From NCBI GenBank assembly GCA_025934835.1, contig JAICWL010000020.1, positions 1-42,902 on the forward strand: a stretch of DNA of 42,902 nucleotides. Reading direction: 5' to 3'. The position numbers and the translations under genes were made by a program. A model generated the notes under the pieces. The model had not been told where the DNA came from. It made no database searches and saw nothing but the letters and a program-made list of their open reading frames with translations. Numbering within the stretch: the first letter of the stretch is position 1; the number at the start of each line of letters is the position of its first letter. This DNA is from Fimbriimonadaceae bacterium (GTDB lineage: Bacteria; Armatimonadota; Fimbriimonadia; Fimbriimonadales; Fimbriimonadaceae). Positions 1 to 8,298 of this stretch are shown one piece after another.

Positions 1-1
1 C

Positions 2-874
2 ACGCTGTCGATTTCGACGATCGAGGACGTTGCGGAAGCTACTCAGGCGCCGTTCTGGTTCCAGCTCTATCTGATGAAAGACAAGGGCGTGGGGAAGGCG
101 CTCGTCGAAAGGTGCAAGGCCGCCGGAGTCTCGACGATGGTGCTCAGCATGGACTTGCACGTCCGGAGCCAGCGGCACGGCGAGCAAAAGCATGGTCTCG
201 GAGCGCCGCCGAAGATCGATTTACCGAATATCGTGGATGCGCTCTCACACCCAGGGTGGCTTTTCTCGATGATTCATAGCCGGCGGCGGACGTTCGGGAA
301 CCTCATCGGGCTCGTGGACGATGCGAAAAGCATTCCGCACATCACGAGGTGGCTCGAAGAGCAGTTCGATCCGACGCTTTCGCTCAAGGATGTGGAGTGG
401 CTGCGAAAGGTTTGGCCGGGCAAGGTGCTCATCAAAGGGATTCTGGATCCCGGCGAGGCCCGAGCGTGCATCGACCACGGCGCAGACGGCGTGGTGGTGT
501 CGAACCATGGCGGTCGGCAAGTCGATGGGGCAGTTTCCACGGTGGCCGTGCTGCCGAAGGTCGTCGAGGCTGTAGCGGGCACCGGGGCGGTTCTCGTCGA
601 CAGCGGCATTCGATCCGGCGTGGACGTATTGAAGATGCTCGCCCGGGGGGCGGACGGCTGCCTAATCGGTCGTGCCTATATGTATGGCCTGGCGGCAGAC
701 GGGCGCAAAGGAGTGAGCAAGGCCCTCGAGATCATTCGGGACGAGCTGGACCAGAACCTGGCGCTTTGCGGGATGACGGACGTGAGGCACGTGTCTCCGA
801 ACGCGATCGTGGACGAAGACGTATTTGCGGCGCAGCCGGCGGCAGGGGCGGACAGCCGATTCACCTTGATCTAA
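2..874 (+). CDS. lldD: FMN-dependent alpha-hydroxyacid (L-lactate) dehydrogenase, 5' truncated
   Basis: This is the C-terminal part of an FMN-dependent alpha-hydroxyacid oxidase/dehydrogenase (LldD/glycolate oxidase family), which oxidises L-lactate or a similar 2-hydroxyacid to the 2-oxoacid. The reading frame is open from base 2, so the start lies outside the window; the first residues (TLSTIEDVAE..PFWFQLY type) match the interior of the TIM barrel. The active-site signature SNHGGRQ, with its catalytic His, lies near 502-522. The phosphate-binding motif DSGIRSGVDVLKMLARGAD and GRAYMYG follow near 600-690. The TAA stop at 872-874 overlaps the stop of the convergent pterin dehydratase gene by 4 bases. 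Substrate choice (lactate versus another hydroxyacid) cannot be fixed from this fragment. Confidence 0.9.
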   Translation, partial: TLSISTIEDVAEATQAPFWFQLYLMKDKGVGKALVERCKAAGVSTMVLSMDLHVRSQRHGEQKHGLGAPPKIDLPNIVDALSHPGWLFSMIHSRRRTFGNLIGLVDDAKSIPHITRWLEEQFDPTLSLKDVEWLRKVWPGKVLIKGILDPGEARACIDHGADGVVVSNHGGRQVDGAVSTVAVLPKVVEAVAGTGAVLVDSGIRSGVDVLKMLARGADGCLIGRAYMYGLAADGRKGVSKALEIIRDELDQNLALCGMTDVRHVSPNAIVDEDVFAAQPAAGADSRFTLI

Positions 875-1167
875 AGGGCGTCGATTCTCCGAGCGAGCTC
901 TATATCGTACGGTGAAATGCCGCTGACGTCGTGCGTGCTGACCGAGACTTTGACCTTGTCGTAGCCGACGAGCATATCCGGATGGTGGTTGAGCTTATCC
1001 GCCACGTAACCGGCCGCAACGGCAAATACCAAGCCGTCCTTGTAGGCATCGAAACTGTAGGTTTTGGTGATGACGCCCTGTTCCAGCGCCCAGCCCGACA
1101 AGGAGCCGAGGCTCGCCCGAATCTCTTCGTCGTTCAGCTTTCTGTATTGGAGACGCGTGGCGCTCAT
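871..1167 (-). CDS. phhB: pterin-4a-carbinolamine dehydratase
   Basis: This 98-residue protein matches pterin-4a-carbinolamine dehydratase, which dehydrates 4a-hydroxytetrahydrobiopterin when pterin cofactor is recycled (normally after aromatic amino-acid hydroxylation). The family core is visible: W-x-L near residue 30, then NHHPD (residues ~60-64) with the catalytic His pair, then VSTHDVSGISPYDIELA near the C terminus. The ATG at 1167 is chosen because it gives the normal family length and sits 6 bases after a GATAAT -10 box. The open frame extends further upstream but would run into the divergent PEP carboxykinase gene. No phenylalanine hydroxylase is seen in the window. A pterin-type (BT1) transporter lies far away at 40.3-41.6 kb, with no evident link. 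Confidence 0.88.
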   Translation of the reverse strand: MSATRLQYRKLNDEEIRASLGSLSGWALEQGVITKTYSFDAYKDGLVFAVAAGYVADKLNHHPDMLVGYDKVKVSVSTHDVSGISPYDIELARRIDAL

Positions 1168-1173
1168 GCCCCT

Positions 1174-1179
1174 ATTATC
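1174..1179 (-). promoter_or_regulatory. -10 box (GATAAT) of phhB
   Basis: GATAAT on the minus strand ends 6 bases before the ATG at 1167, so transcription would begin at or next to the start codon. There is no good Shine-Dalgarno sequence. It fits the leaderless pattern repeated in this window. Confidence 0.45.
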
Positions 1180-1203
1180 GCCCCGAACCAGCCTGGGCGC
1201 GGG

Positions 1204-1209
1204 TACAAT
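1204..1209 (+). promoter_or_regulatory. possible -10 box (TACAAT) for pckA
   Basis: TACAAT lies in the 98-base divergent gap between phhB and pckA, about 56 bases before the pckA ATG. This would give a leader of roughly 50 bases. No clear -35 partner is seen. Confidence 0.4.
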
Positions 1210-1265
1210 TTGGGAGCCGGAGCAATGTCGCTGCCGACGGTCGCTTCCGGTTATGGATAGTGTAC

Positions 1266-2789
1266 ATGTCCGCAACGGCCAACAGAGCATTCGATATTTC
1301 CGCTTCCAGCACGGTCCTGACCAATCCTCCCGTGGAATTGCTGATCCAGCATTGCCTGGACGATGGCGACTTGATGGCCGACAACGGCGCAGTGGTCGCC
1401 TATACAGGCAAATACACCGGCAGAACTCCCAAGGATAAGTTCTTCGTTCGCGAGCCATCGAGCGAGTCGAAAATCAATTGGGGTCCCAATCAGCCGATGG
1501 ATCAGGCCCAGTTTGAGCGCGTACGGCGCGTGATTTCGGACTACATCGTCGGCAAGCGTCTTTACGTGATCGACGCGTACGGCGGAGCGGACCCGAAATA
1601 TCGGATTGCAGTTCGCTTCATCGTCGAGCGGCCATACCACGCGCTGTTTATCAAGCAGCTTCTGATCCGGCCCAGCGCCGAAGAGCTCGCTTCGTTCGTG
1701 CCCGAGTGGACGATCGTGGACATGGGCAAGCACTCCATGGACCCTGCGAAGGACGGCACTCGCGCGGACGCGGTGAACGCGCTGCACCTGGGTGAGAAGC
1801 TCATTCTCATCGCGGGCACTCAGTACGCCGGAGAGATGAAGAAGACGGTGTTCTCGCTGATGAACTACCTGCTGCCGGGGCAAGGGGTCATGAGCATGCA
1901 CTGCTCGGCCAACATCGGCGAACGCGGCGACACGGCTCTTTTCTTCGGGCTCAGCGGTACCGGTAAGACCACGCTGTCGGCGAGCCCCGATCGGCGGCTG
2001 ATCGGCGACGACGAGCACGGCTGGAGCGACCAAGGCGTGTTCAATATCGAGGGCGGATGCTACGCCAAATGCATCGACCTTTCTCGCGAGCGCGAGCCGC
2101 AAATTTACGAGGCGATCCGTCGCGGGGCGGTGCTCGAAAACGTCGTTCTGCACGAAGGGCATCCCGACTACACGGACGCGTCGCTCACCGAGAACACCCG
2201 TGCGGCGTACCCGCTCGATTTCGTGACCAACGCCGTCTCTCCGAGCGTGGGCGGCCATCCGGAGAACGTGTTCTTCCTGACTTGCGACGCGCTCGGCGTT
2301 TTGCCGCCGATTGCCCGGCTCGACCCCGAGCAGGTCATGTTCTACTTCCTGAACGGCTATACGGCCAAAGTGGCGGGAACCGAAGCCGGCGTGACCGAAC
2401 CCAGCGTGGTGTTCTCTACTTGCTTCGGCGCGCCGTTCATGCCGTTGAAGCCCAAGCTTTATGCCGAACTGCTGCGAGACAAGGTCGGCAGGCACGGCTC
2501 TCGCGTTTGGCTGGTGAACACCGGTTGGTCGGGCGGCCCGTACGGCGTCGGATCGAGGATCCCGCTCAAATACACGCGGCAACTGCTTCACAACTGCTTC
2601 GCGGGGTCGTTGAACGACGTTCCGTACGACGTCGATCCGATCTTTGGGCTCAATATCCCGCGGGAGTGCGCGGGCGTTCCTTCAGAGCTTCTCCATCCGA
2701 AGGAGACTTGGCCGGACCGAGAGGCGTACGCAGAAAAAGCCGCCCAGCTATTCGCGATGTTCCAGGCCAACCACCGGCAGTATGCGTAG
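1266..2789 (+). CDS. pckA: phosphoenolpyruvate carboxykinase (ATP)
   Basis: ATP-dependent PEP carboxykinase converts oxaloacetate plus ATP to PEP, CO2 and ADP, the entry step of gluconeogenesis. The 507-residue length is typical. The substrate-loop motif TGRTPKDKF is near residues 52-60. The kinase-1a P-loop GLSGTGKTTLSASP is near 235-248, followed by the metal-binding DDEHGWSDQGVFNIEGG segment. The later ENTR and NTGWSGG motifs are intact. The ATG at 1266 is preferred over the in-frame GTG at 1260, because GGAT at 1255 could act as a weak ribosome site for the ATG. With the neighbouring lactate dehydrogenase this would allow growth on lactate, but that link is only inferred from proximity. 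Confidence 0.97.
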   Translation: MSATANRAFDISASSTVLTNPPVELLIQHCLDDGDLMADNGAVVAYTGKYTGRTPKDKFFVREPSSESKINWGPNQPMDQAQFERVRRVISDYIVGKRLYVIDAYGGADPKYRIAVRFIVERPYHALFIKQLLIRPSAEELASFVPEWTIVDMGKHSMDPAKDGTRADAVNALHLGEKLILIAGTQYAGEMKKTVFSLMNYLLPGQGVMSMHCSANIGERGDTALFFGLSGTGKTTLSASPDRRLIGDDEHGWSDQGVFNIEGGCYAKCIDLSREREPQIYEAIRRGAVLENVVLHEGHPDYTDASLTENTRAAYPLDFVTNAVSPSVGGHPENVFFLTCDALGVLPPIARLDPEQVMFYFLNGYTAKVAGTEAGVTEPSVVFSTCFGAPFMPLKPKLYAELLRDKVGRHGSRVWLVNTGWSGGPYGVGSRIPLKYTRQLLHNCFAGSLNDVPYDVDPIFGLNIPRECAGVPSELLHPKETWPDREAYAEKAAQLFAMFQANHRQYA

Positions 2790-2825
2790 GCGCCGGCGAC
2801 GCGATGCCTGCTGGGCGATAAACTG

Positions 2826-4472
2826 ATGAACGACTTGCGAATGGTACGGACGCCCCTCTACGCCTGCCTGCTGCTCGCGGCCGCATGGGCCGCGCTTTCC
2901 TGTACATCTTGCATGCGGCCACAAGCTGCGTCGGAGGTGGCGTTGGAGCCGCCCCCAACAGCTGCGCCGCCACCCGAATTCGCCGATATCAGCGTGCTGT
3001 CGCTTGGTCAGCGTGTTCCGGTGATCATGTACCACGACATCATCGAGGAGCGAAACCGAGATTCGCAGTGGTTCGACTGTACCGTCGCGGAGTTCGAGGA
3101 CCAGATGAAGACGATCCAGCAGGACGGCTCGGTCCCGATCTCCCTGGATGAGCTGTACAAGCATCTGACGACCGGCAGCAGAATCCCCGACAAGGCGATC
3201 GTGCTGACGTTCGACGACAACTACCAAGGCTTCTTCGACCGGGCTCTGCCCGTGCTCGAGCGGTACAACTTCCCCGCGACGATGTTCGTGCACACGGCGT
3301 TCGTGGGCAACAAGTCCGGCCTGCACCCCAAGATGGATTGGCCGACGCTGGAAACGCTCGCTCACAATCCGCTGATCACGATCGAATCGCACACCGTGAC
3401 GCATCCGGACGATATCACGCTGCTTGGGTCCGACCAACAGCGCCATGAGCTCGAGGATTCGAAACAGGAGCTCGAAAGCAAGCTAGGCGTGAAGATCGAC
3501 TACCTCGCCTATCCGGACGGCAAGAACGACCCCATGACCCAGGACCTTGCCCGGCAGGCGGGCTATAAGATGGCGTTCAGCATCGACAACATGCTGGCCG
3601 AGGAGTCGCCCAATATCCTATGCGTCGGCCGCTACGTACACACGCGGCTGCAAAAGGCGCTGCAGGCCCGCGACGACGCGCTGCGGGGCGGTGTGCTGGG
3701 GATATTTCAGGGTGACCTCCGTCCGGCGCCAGTCGAGTTCAAAGACGAGCTGTTCGACGGCGCCAAGCTGGCGCTGGTGTACGGCGGAACGCCGAGCACA
3801 ATGCTCTCGGATACACGGGAAGGCGTTCTCGATTTCTGCCGGAGGGCCAACGCGGTCGCAGGAATCAATGGAGGATTCTTCGCTATGGCGGCTATAAAGT
3901 CCACCGACAATCGGATGGTCGGTCCGCTCCGGGCCTCCGATCAGAGTGGTTTCGTGCCGGATTTAGAGAAGGAACGATGGGCGAAGCTGCACAATCGACC
4001 GGTCATTCTTTGGGGGCCCACCTCGATCGCCATCGTTCCCTACCAGCCGAACATCATGATTTCGGACGAAGGGTTCAAGGCGCTCGTGCCGAACTATACG
4101 GACCTGTTTTTGGCCGGCGTGTGGCTCGTTCATAACGGCCTCCCCTGCTCGCGCGAGCAACTCGACACATTCGGCTCCAAGGACATCGAAGATCCGCGCC
4201 GGCGCGCATTCCTCGGGGTGACGTCGGACGGCCGGTTCGTCATCGGCGCTTCGCACGGTTCGATCAGCTCCGAAAAGCTGGCGTCGGCGGCTGCAGCCGC
4301 GGGAGTCCAGGAGGCGGTTCTGCTGGACTCTGGGTTCTCGACGTCGCTCGTGTACGACGGTGAGGTCAAGGTGAGCGGGCATAGCACGGCTACCATCCCG
4401 TCGCGCCCGGTGCCGCATGCCGTCGTGATCCGCGGAGAAATAGCGGCGGACGCCGCGACCAAGCCTCAGTAG
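2826..4472 (+). CDS. secreted NodB polysaccharide deacetylase fused to a NAGPA phosphodiester-glycosidase domain
   Basis: This 548-residue exported protein combines two carbohydrate-active domains. The N terminus is a signal peptide with Cys residues around 26-29, probably a lipoprotein lipobox (ALSC). Residues ~65-275 are a NodB-type polysaccharide deacetylase: PVIMYHD, then TFDDNY (metal-binding Asp), then SHTVTHPDD (the H-x3-H metal pair). Residues ~300-545 form an N-acetylglucosamine-1-phosphodiester alpha-N-acetylglucosaminidase-like (NAGPA) domain, with AGINGGFF, RRAFLGVT and LLDSGFSTSLVYDG. The likely role is de-N-acetylation and trimming of an envelope or exopolysaccharide; the substrate is unknown. 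The stop overlaps the convergent lipoprotein gene by 7 bases. The start at 2826 gives a complete signal peptide. Confidence 0.88.
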   Translation: MNDLRMVRTPLYACLLLAAAWAALSCTSCMRPQAASEVALEPPPTAAPPPEFADISVLSLGQRVPVIMYHDIIEERNRDSQWFDCTVAEFEDQMKTIQQDGSVPISLDELYKHLTTGSRIPDKAIVLTFDDNYQGFFDRALPVLERYNFPATMFVHTAFVGNKSGLHPKMDWPTLETLAHNPLITIESHTVTHPDDITLLGSDQQRHELEDSKQELESKLGVKIDYLAYPDGKNDPMTQDLARQAGYKMAFSIDNMLAEESPNILCVGRYVHTRLQKALQARDDALRGGVLGIFQGDLRPAPVEFKDELFDGAKLALVYGGTPSTMLSDTREGVLDFCRRANAVAGINGGFFAMAAIKSTDNRMVGPLRASDQSGFVPDLEKERWAKLHNRPVILWGPTSIAIVPYQPNIMISDEGFKALVPNYTDLFLAGVWLVHNGLPCSREQLDTFGSKDIEDPRRRAFLGVTSDGRFVIGASHGSISSEKLASAAAAAGVQEAVLLDSGFSTSLVYDGEVKVSGHSTATIPSRPVPHAVVIRGEIAADAATKPQ

Positions 4473-5143
4473 AACTTGATGTCGAGTACGGGATGCAGCT
4501 CGATGCCGTTCGGGGCCACGCCGCTTTGTCCGTGGATGAAATCGAAGAAGCCCACGCCCGTGATCTGAACGTGCGCTACCTTGCGCGTAAAGTGCGTTTG
4601 GGGCGTGAACCGGGCGTAGAAGTCCTGCCGCGCCTGCGCGATCAGCGCATGGAAAGGGCTCGCCTTTGGTGTCATGGTCGGGTCGGGGATTTCGGCGACC
4701 ATCGTAGTCTGTCGAACGCCGCCGTGGTCGCGGATGACGATGTGGACGTCTTGATCGTCGGTTTCGAATTTGTATCGCAGGATGTCGGCGTCGATCGTGA
4801 AGATCGTGTCCTCGGTCGGGCCGAATCGCTCATCGCTCGCGCCGGACCGGGATGGAAGCTCGCTCGGCCTCGAGAGCTGCCGTAGCCGATCGACCGTGGT
4901 GGCCTCGGTCTGATATATGCCCTGCGGGCCCGCGGGCACGTCGACGACTCCGGGGTCGGCCCCAACCTTCACGGGCCAGCGTTCTTTGCGGCTAAGGAAC
5001 GCCAGGACCTCCTCCGATTCATGCGAAAGATCGGGCGGCGACTGCGGCCACGGCCTCGAAGCGCGCCCCTGGGCGGACTGCTGCGGAGAGCCGCACCCCG
5101 CCAGCGCCGCCAGCGCGGCAAGGGCCCAAAACGCCAACTTCAT
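4466..5143 (-). CDS. lipoprotein of unknown function, coupled to the upstream oxidoreductase
   Basis: A 225-residue predicted lipoprotein: the start MKLAFWALAALAALAGC carries a clear lipobox (LAGC). I recognise the C-terminal segment FDFIHGQSGVAPNGIELHPVLDI as typical of a widespread hypothetical family seen in secreted or nuclease-associated proteins, but I assign no function. The ATG at 5143 overlaps the stop of the upstream Gfo/Idh/MocA gene as ATGA, so the two are probably translationally coupled. The open frame continues upstream of this ATG but lies inside the oxidoreductase gene in another frame, so the short start is used. It converges with the deacetylase gene and overlaps it by 7 bases. 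Confidence 0.75.
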   Translation of the reverse strand: MKLAFWALAALAALAGCGSPQQSAQGRASRPWPQSPPDLSHESEEVLAFLSRKERWPVKVGADPGVVDVPAGPQGIYQTEATTVDRLRQLSRPSELPSRSGASDERFGPTEDTIFTIDADILRYKFETDDQDVHIVIRDHGGVRQTTMVAEIPDPTMTPKASPFHALIAQARQDFYARFTPQTHFTRKVAHVQITGVGFFDFIHGQSGVAPNGIELHPVLDIKFY

Positions 5144-6384
5144 GTGCCGCTCACCGCGACCGTTCTTCCTTCCCTCCTCGACCGCTCGGCTGCGAACGCG
5201 ATCGCGTGGGTGCGCAGCGATTCTTCGGTCGACGTTCGGATGCTCGAGGCATCGTTCGATTCGATCGCGGCGATCAACGTCCTGATAACGGTGTCGTCGG
5301 CTCCTCCGTGGCTCCCGGCGGCCCCTGGAACGTCGATCCGCGTATGTCGGTTGTTCTCCCAAAACTCCCACATATCAATTTGACGCTGATCAATCTTCGC
5401 TTCTATATAACCTTTTGTGCCATGCACCCGGACATATCGTCCTCCCCACGGCGTGAAGGCGGTCATCGTGAACGTGGCTGTGACGCCACCTTCGAATTCG
5501 AGAGCCACGACCTGATGGTCCACGACGTCGTTGTCCGTTTGGAAAACGCACCGGCCGTAGGGGCTTTCGTGCAGCATGTCGAGAATCTGCGAGCGGGTGC
5601 TTGCCAGGCGCATGTCCGTGTATTGGGTCCACAAGCGCTCGTCCGCGTACAGCCGCACGGCGTCGTAGGGGCATGACTTCTGAACGGGGCAGCCGTCGAC
5701 GCATCGGGGCGGCGCTCCTTTGGGCGCGTTTTCGCGACGAAAAAAGCTGAGGCTGCCGAACGACGAGGCGCTCGTGCAGGGGCTACCGATCATGTCCGCC
5801 ACGATGTCGATGTCGTGGCAGCTCTTGGAAAGCAGCATAAACGTGCTGCGCTCTTCATTGCCCCAATTGCCACGCACGAACGAATGGGACTGGTGCACGT
5901 TTTCGACGGCTTCGAGCTGATCGTAGCTAATAACTTGCCCGATCGCGCCCGACTCGATCAGCCGCCGGAGCTCCACGTACGACGCGTGGTACCGAAGACT
6001 GTGGCACACGCTGACGATTCGGCCGCTTAGCCGGCGCGCCTCGTCGATCGCGGCGCAATCTTCGAGGCTCGTCGCCATCGGCTTTTCCAGCAGCATGTGG
6101 TAGCCGAGTCCCAACAGTGCGATGGCGGAGGGCCTGTGCTGCCGGTCCATGGTTGTGTTGATCGCCACATCGGCGAGCTTGGGCCGGTCGATCAGAGTCT
6201 CCCATGAGTCGAAGCGCATTTCCGGCTTCACTTCGTGCCGGTCCGCAAGCGCGGCCAGCCGCGCGGGATCTGGTTCCGCGACGGCCACCACGCAGTCGGG
6301 CGCGTAGTGTTTGGCGAGCCAGTCCGCGAACATCGATCCTCTGCTGCCGGCTCCAATGATGGCGAAAGTCAAATCGCGCTGCAT
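5140..6384 (-). CDS. Gfo/Idh/MocA family NAD(P)-dependent oxidoreductase
   Basis: This 414-residue protein has an N-terminal Rossmann fold beginning FAIIGAGSRGSMFADWLAK. The family's EKPMATS motif (the catalytic-site Lys of the EKP signature) is at ~residues 96-102. A C-terminal Gfo/Idh/MocA alpha/beta domain follows. A Cys cluster (CVDGCPVQKSC, ~residues 205-220) is an insertion seen in some members and might bind metal. Members oxidise or reduce sugars, inositols or other polyols; the substrate here is unknown. The ATG at 6384 is chosen because the Rossmann motif starts immediately after it and a TAACAT box precedes it; the ~100 residues of open frame further upstream look non-coding. The stop overlaps the next gene's start (ATGA). 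Confidence 0.9.
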   Translation of the reverse strand: MQRDLTFAIIGAGSRGSMFADWLAKHYAPDCVVAVAEPDPARLAALADRHEVKPEMRFDSWETLIDRPKLADVAINTTMDRQHRPSAIALLGLGYHMLLEKPMATSLEDCAAIDEARRLSGRIVSVCHSLRYHASYVELRRLIESGAIGQVISYDQLEAVENVHQSHSFVRGNWGNEERSTFMLLSKSCHDIDIVADMIGSPCTSASSFGSLSFFRRENAPKGAPPRCVDGCPVQKSCPYDAVRLYADERLWTQYTDMRLASTRSQILDMLHESPYGRCVFQTDNDVVDHQVVALEFEGGVTATFTMTAFTPWGGRYVRVHGTKGYIEAKIDQRQIDMWEFWENNRHTRIDVPGAAGSHGGADDTVIRTLIAAIESNDASSIRTSTEESLRTHAIAFAAERSRREGRTVAVSGT

Positions 6385-6394
6385 CCGGCTCAGA

Positions 6395-6400
6395 ATGTTA
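6395..6400 (-). promoter_or_regulatory. -10 box (TAACAT) of the oxidoreductase-lipoprotein operon
   Basis: Minus-strand TAACAT ends 10 bases before the ATG at 6384, predicting a leader of only a few bases. The acyl-CoA dehydrogenase gene diverges from here with its own -10 box at 6440. Confidence 0.45.
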
Positions 6401-6439
6401 TCCTTTCGGGCGCTGATGCGGCATGGTGCGCCCAACCCG

Positions 6440-6445
6440 TAGAAT
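6440..6445 (+). promoter_or_regulatory. -10 box (TAGAAT) of the acyl-CoA dehydrogenase-like gene
   Basis: TAGAAT ends 5 bases before the ATG at 6451. With a normal -10 to start-site spacing, the transcript would begin at the A of the start codon or within a base or two of it, making the mRNA leaderless. Confidence 0.5.
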
Positions 6446-6450
6446 AGGGC

Positions 6451-7530
6451 ATGGACTCCGAGGCCGCCGCACTGGACCGCACCTATGCCCTGCTCCGCGA
6501 GCAAGTCGCGCCGAAAGCCCAGATCATCGATCGCGATGTGGAGGCGCTTCGCGAAGTGCTGTCGCAGTTTTGCGAGCAGAACCTGATGGCGCTGAAAAGG
6601 CCCGAAGAGTACGGCGGGCCGGCCGTCGGCGAAGAGGGATTCCGCAAGTTTCAGGAGGAGATCGCGCGCACCAGCGGCGTGTTCGCATTTCTCCAGACTC
6701 AGCACCAGAGCGCCGTATCGATGATCTCGTCGAGCCGGAACGAGGTCCTGAGGCAGGAGTATCTGCCTATGATGGGCGATGGGAGGAAGCTCGTCGGGAT
6801 CGGATTCTCGCAGCTTCGGCGAGGCGGGCCGCCGATCATGACGGCGAAGGAGACCGAGGGCGGCTACATCCTCGATGGCTCGGTGCCTTGGATCACGGGC
6901 TGGAGCTTCTATCCGGAATTCGTCGTGGGCGCCACGCTTCCCGACGGGCGCGCGTTGTTCGCTATAGCGCCTCTAGTGGATACTGAAGATGGCGGGACCG
7001 TGAAAATATCGCCTCCCATGAGGCTCGCTGCCATGGAGGCCGCCATGACGGTGTCGGCGCAGTTCGAGTCGTTCTTCGTTCCCGACAGCCGCGTGCTGTT
7101 CATCCGCGAGGCGGGATGGATCCGCAACAACGACATGATCAATATTGCGCTCCAGGGCCATTTCGCGCTCGGGTGCGCTCAGGCGGGCATCGACATCGTC
7201 GGCATGAACGCCGAAAAGAAAGGGCTGCCATTCCTCCAGCAGGCCAAAGAGGCGCTGGAGCGGGAGCTGGCCGAGTGCCACGAAGCTACGGCGGAGGCGC
7301 AGAAGTCTGTCGACGAGCAGACCACGGATGAGCGCTTGCGGGTTCGGGCCTGGGCGATCGACCTGGCGGTCCGTTGCGCGCACGCCGCCGTGGCTTCGTC
7401 GAGCGGGGCGGCGAATTCCATCGATCACCCCGCGCAGCGGGTTTACCGAGAGGCGCTCGTCTATACGGTGAGCGCCCAGACGACGCAAATCATGGAAGGC
7501 ACCCTCCGTCGGCTGGTCGAGCGCTGCTGA
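6451..7530 (+). CDS. acyl-CoA dehydrogenase family protein
   Basis: This 359-residue protein has the acyl-CoA dehydrogenase layout. An N-terminal helical domain contains ALKRPEEYGGP, a central beta domain carries WITGWSFYPEFVVGA (the WITNA-like flavin-contact segment), and a C-terminal helical domain ends QTTQIMEGTLRRLVERC. The Glu in MEGT aligns with the catalytic-base region of the YEGTxQI motif, but the family's usual Tyr is Met here. It probably catalyses FAD-dependent alpha,beta-oxidation of an acyl thioester, or acts in a related side branch; the substrate is unknown. The length is slightly below the usual ~380 residues. It begins leaderless after TAGAAT and ends 3 bases before the convergent ABC permease gene. 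Confidence 0.82.
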   Translation: MDSEAAALDRTYALLREQVAPKAQIIDRDVEALREVLSQFCEQNLMALKRPEEYGGPAVGEEGFRKFQEEIARTSGVFAFLQTQHQSAVSMISSSRNEVLRQEYLPMMGDGRKLVGIGFSQLRRGGPPIMTAKETEGGYILDGSVPWITGWSFYPEFVVGATLPDGRALFAIAPLVDTEDGGTVKISPPMRLAAMEAAMTVSAQFESFFVPDSRVLFIREAGWIRNNDMINIALQGHFALGCAQAGIDIVGMNAEKKGLPFLQQAKEALERELAECHEATAEAQKSVDEQTTDERLRVRAWAIDLAVRCAHAAVASSSGAANSIDHPAQRVYREALVYTVSAQTTQIMEGTLRRLVERC

Positions 7531-7533
7531 TCG

Positions 7534-8298
7534 CTACTCGGCGTCTTCGCGCGGGACGTACTCGAAGTGGCTGAACCACCACAGCGAGACTGCCACCGTG
7601 ATGATCGTAAGGAGGGTCAGCGTAGTCCAGGCAGATCCTTCGGTGATCGAATTCGTGCTTAGCGCGCCTGAGGCGAAGTCGATCAGCTTGCCGCCTGCCG
7701 CGCTCGGATGCTGTGCGATCGCTTGGAGGTAGCTGAAGATCGATACATGATACAGGTCGCCGGGCATATTCGGGACCGAAGTCTCCCACCCGAACGCAAA
7801 TAGTAGGCAGATGATCATCGAGCGATTGAACAGCAGGCTGACGAGCAGAAACAGTCCGCCATAGGCAAACGCACCGATGATGATCGCTTTGAGGTCGTTG
7901 GCCAGCAGCGGGTTGCCCGCCACGCCGTGATATGCCCCGAATGAAGTGAGAAGCGCCGCGATGATGCCGAGCAGCGCAACCACAGCGACCGAGGCCAAGT
8001 AGCGAAACAGCAACAGCCGCCAACGCTCGATTGGCCGGGTGAGCAGATAAACGATCGTCCGCTGCTCGACTTCCTGGCTCACGATGGCCGTGGTAAAGAT
8101 CGCCGAGGCGAGGGCGAGAATCCGAAAGACGAGTATCGAGGACACGCTGGCGTATTGGTCTTCCGGCTTTGCGCCGTGCATAAGACTTGGCCATACCACG
8201 GCGAGCCCGAGGCAGCCCAGCGCGAGCAGCAGCCAGGGTGCTACGCGCTTGGCCCTGGTGTATTCACGCAATGCCTGGGATAGGACGACGGCTTCCAT
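7534..8298 (-). CDS. ABC-2 type transporter permease (second pair)
   Basis: This 254-residue integral membrane protein has about six hydrophobic segments (e.g. WLLLALGCLGLAVVW, ALLGIIAALLTSFGA, LLTIITVAVSLWWFS). It carries the loop IVSQEVEQRTIVYLLTRPIERW, typical of ABC-2 permeases. It is the last gene of a four-gene ABC operon. Its ATG at 8298 shares one base with the TGA of the preceding ATPase (TGATG), so translation is coupled. It should form the membrane part of an exporter driven by the ATPase at 8298-9230; the cargo is unknown. Confidence 0.85.
   Translation of the reverse strand: MEAVVLSQALREYTRAKRVAPWLLLALGCLGLAVVWPSLMHGAKPEDQYASVSSILVFRILALASAIFTTAIVSQEVEQRTIVYLLTRPIERWRLLLFRYLASVAVVALLGIIAALLTSFGAYHGVAGNPLLANDLKAIIIGAFAYGGLFLLVSLLFNRSMIICLLFAFGWETSVPNMPGDLYHVSIFSYLQAIAQHPSAAGGKLIDFASGALSTNSITEGSAWTTLTLLTIITVAVSLWWFSHFEYVPREDAE

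Noticed and set aside
1251..2591. 446-residue minus-strand open frame opposite pckA.
   Set aside because: It is the mirror of a certain gene in GC-rich DNA; its composition (His- and Arg-rich) is typical of antisense shadows.
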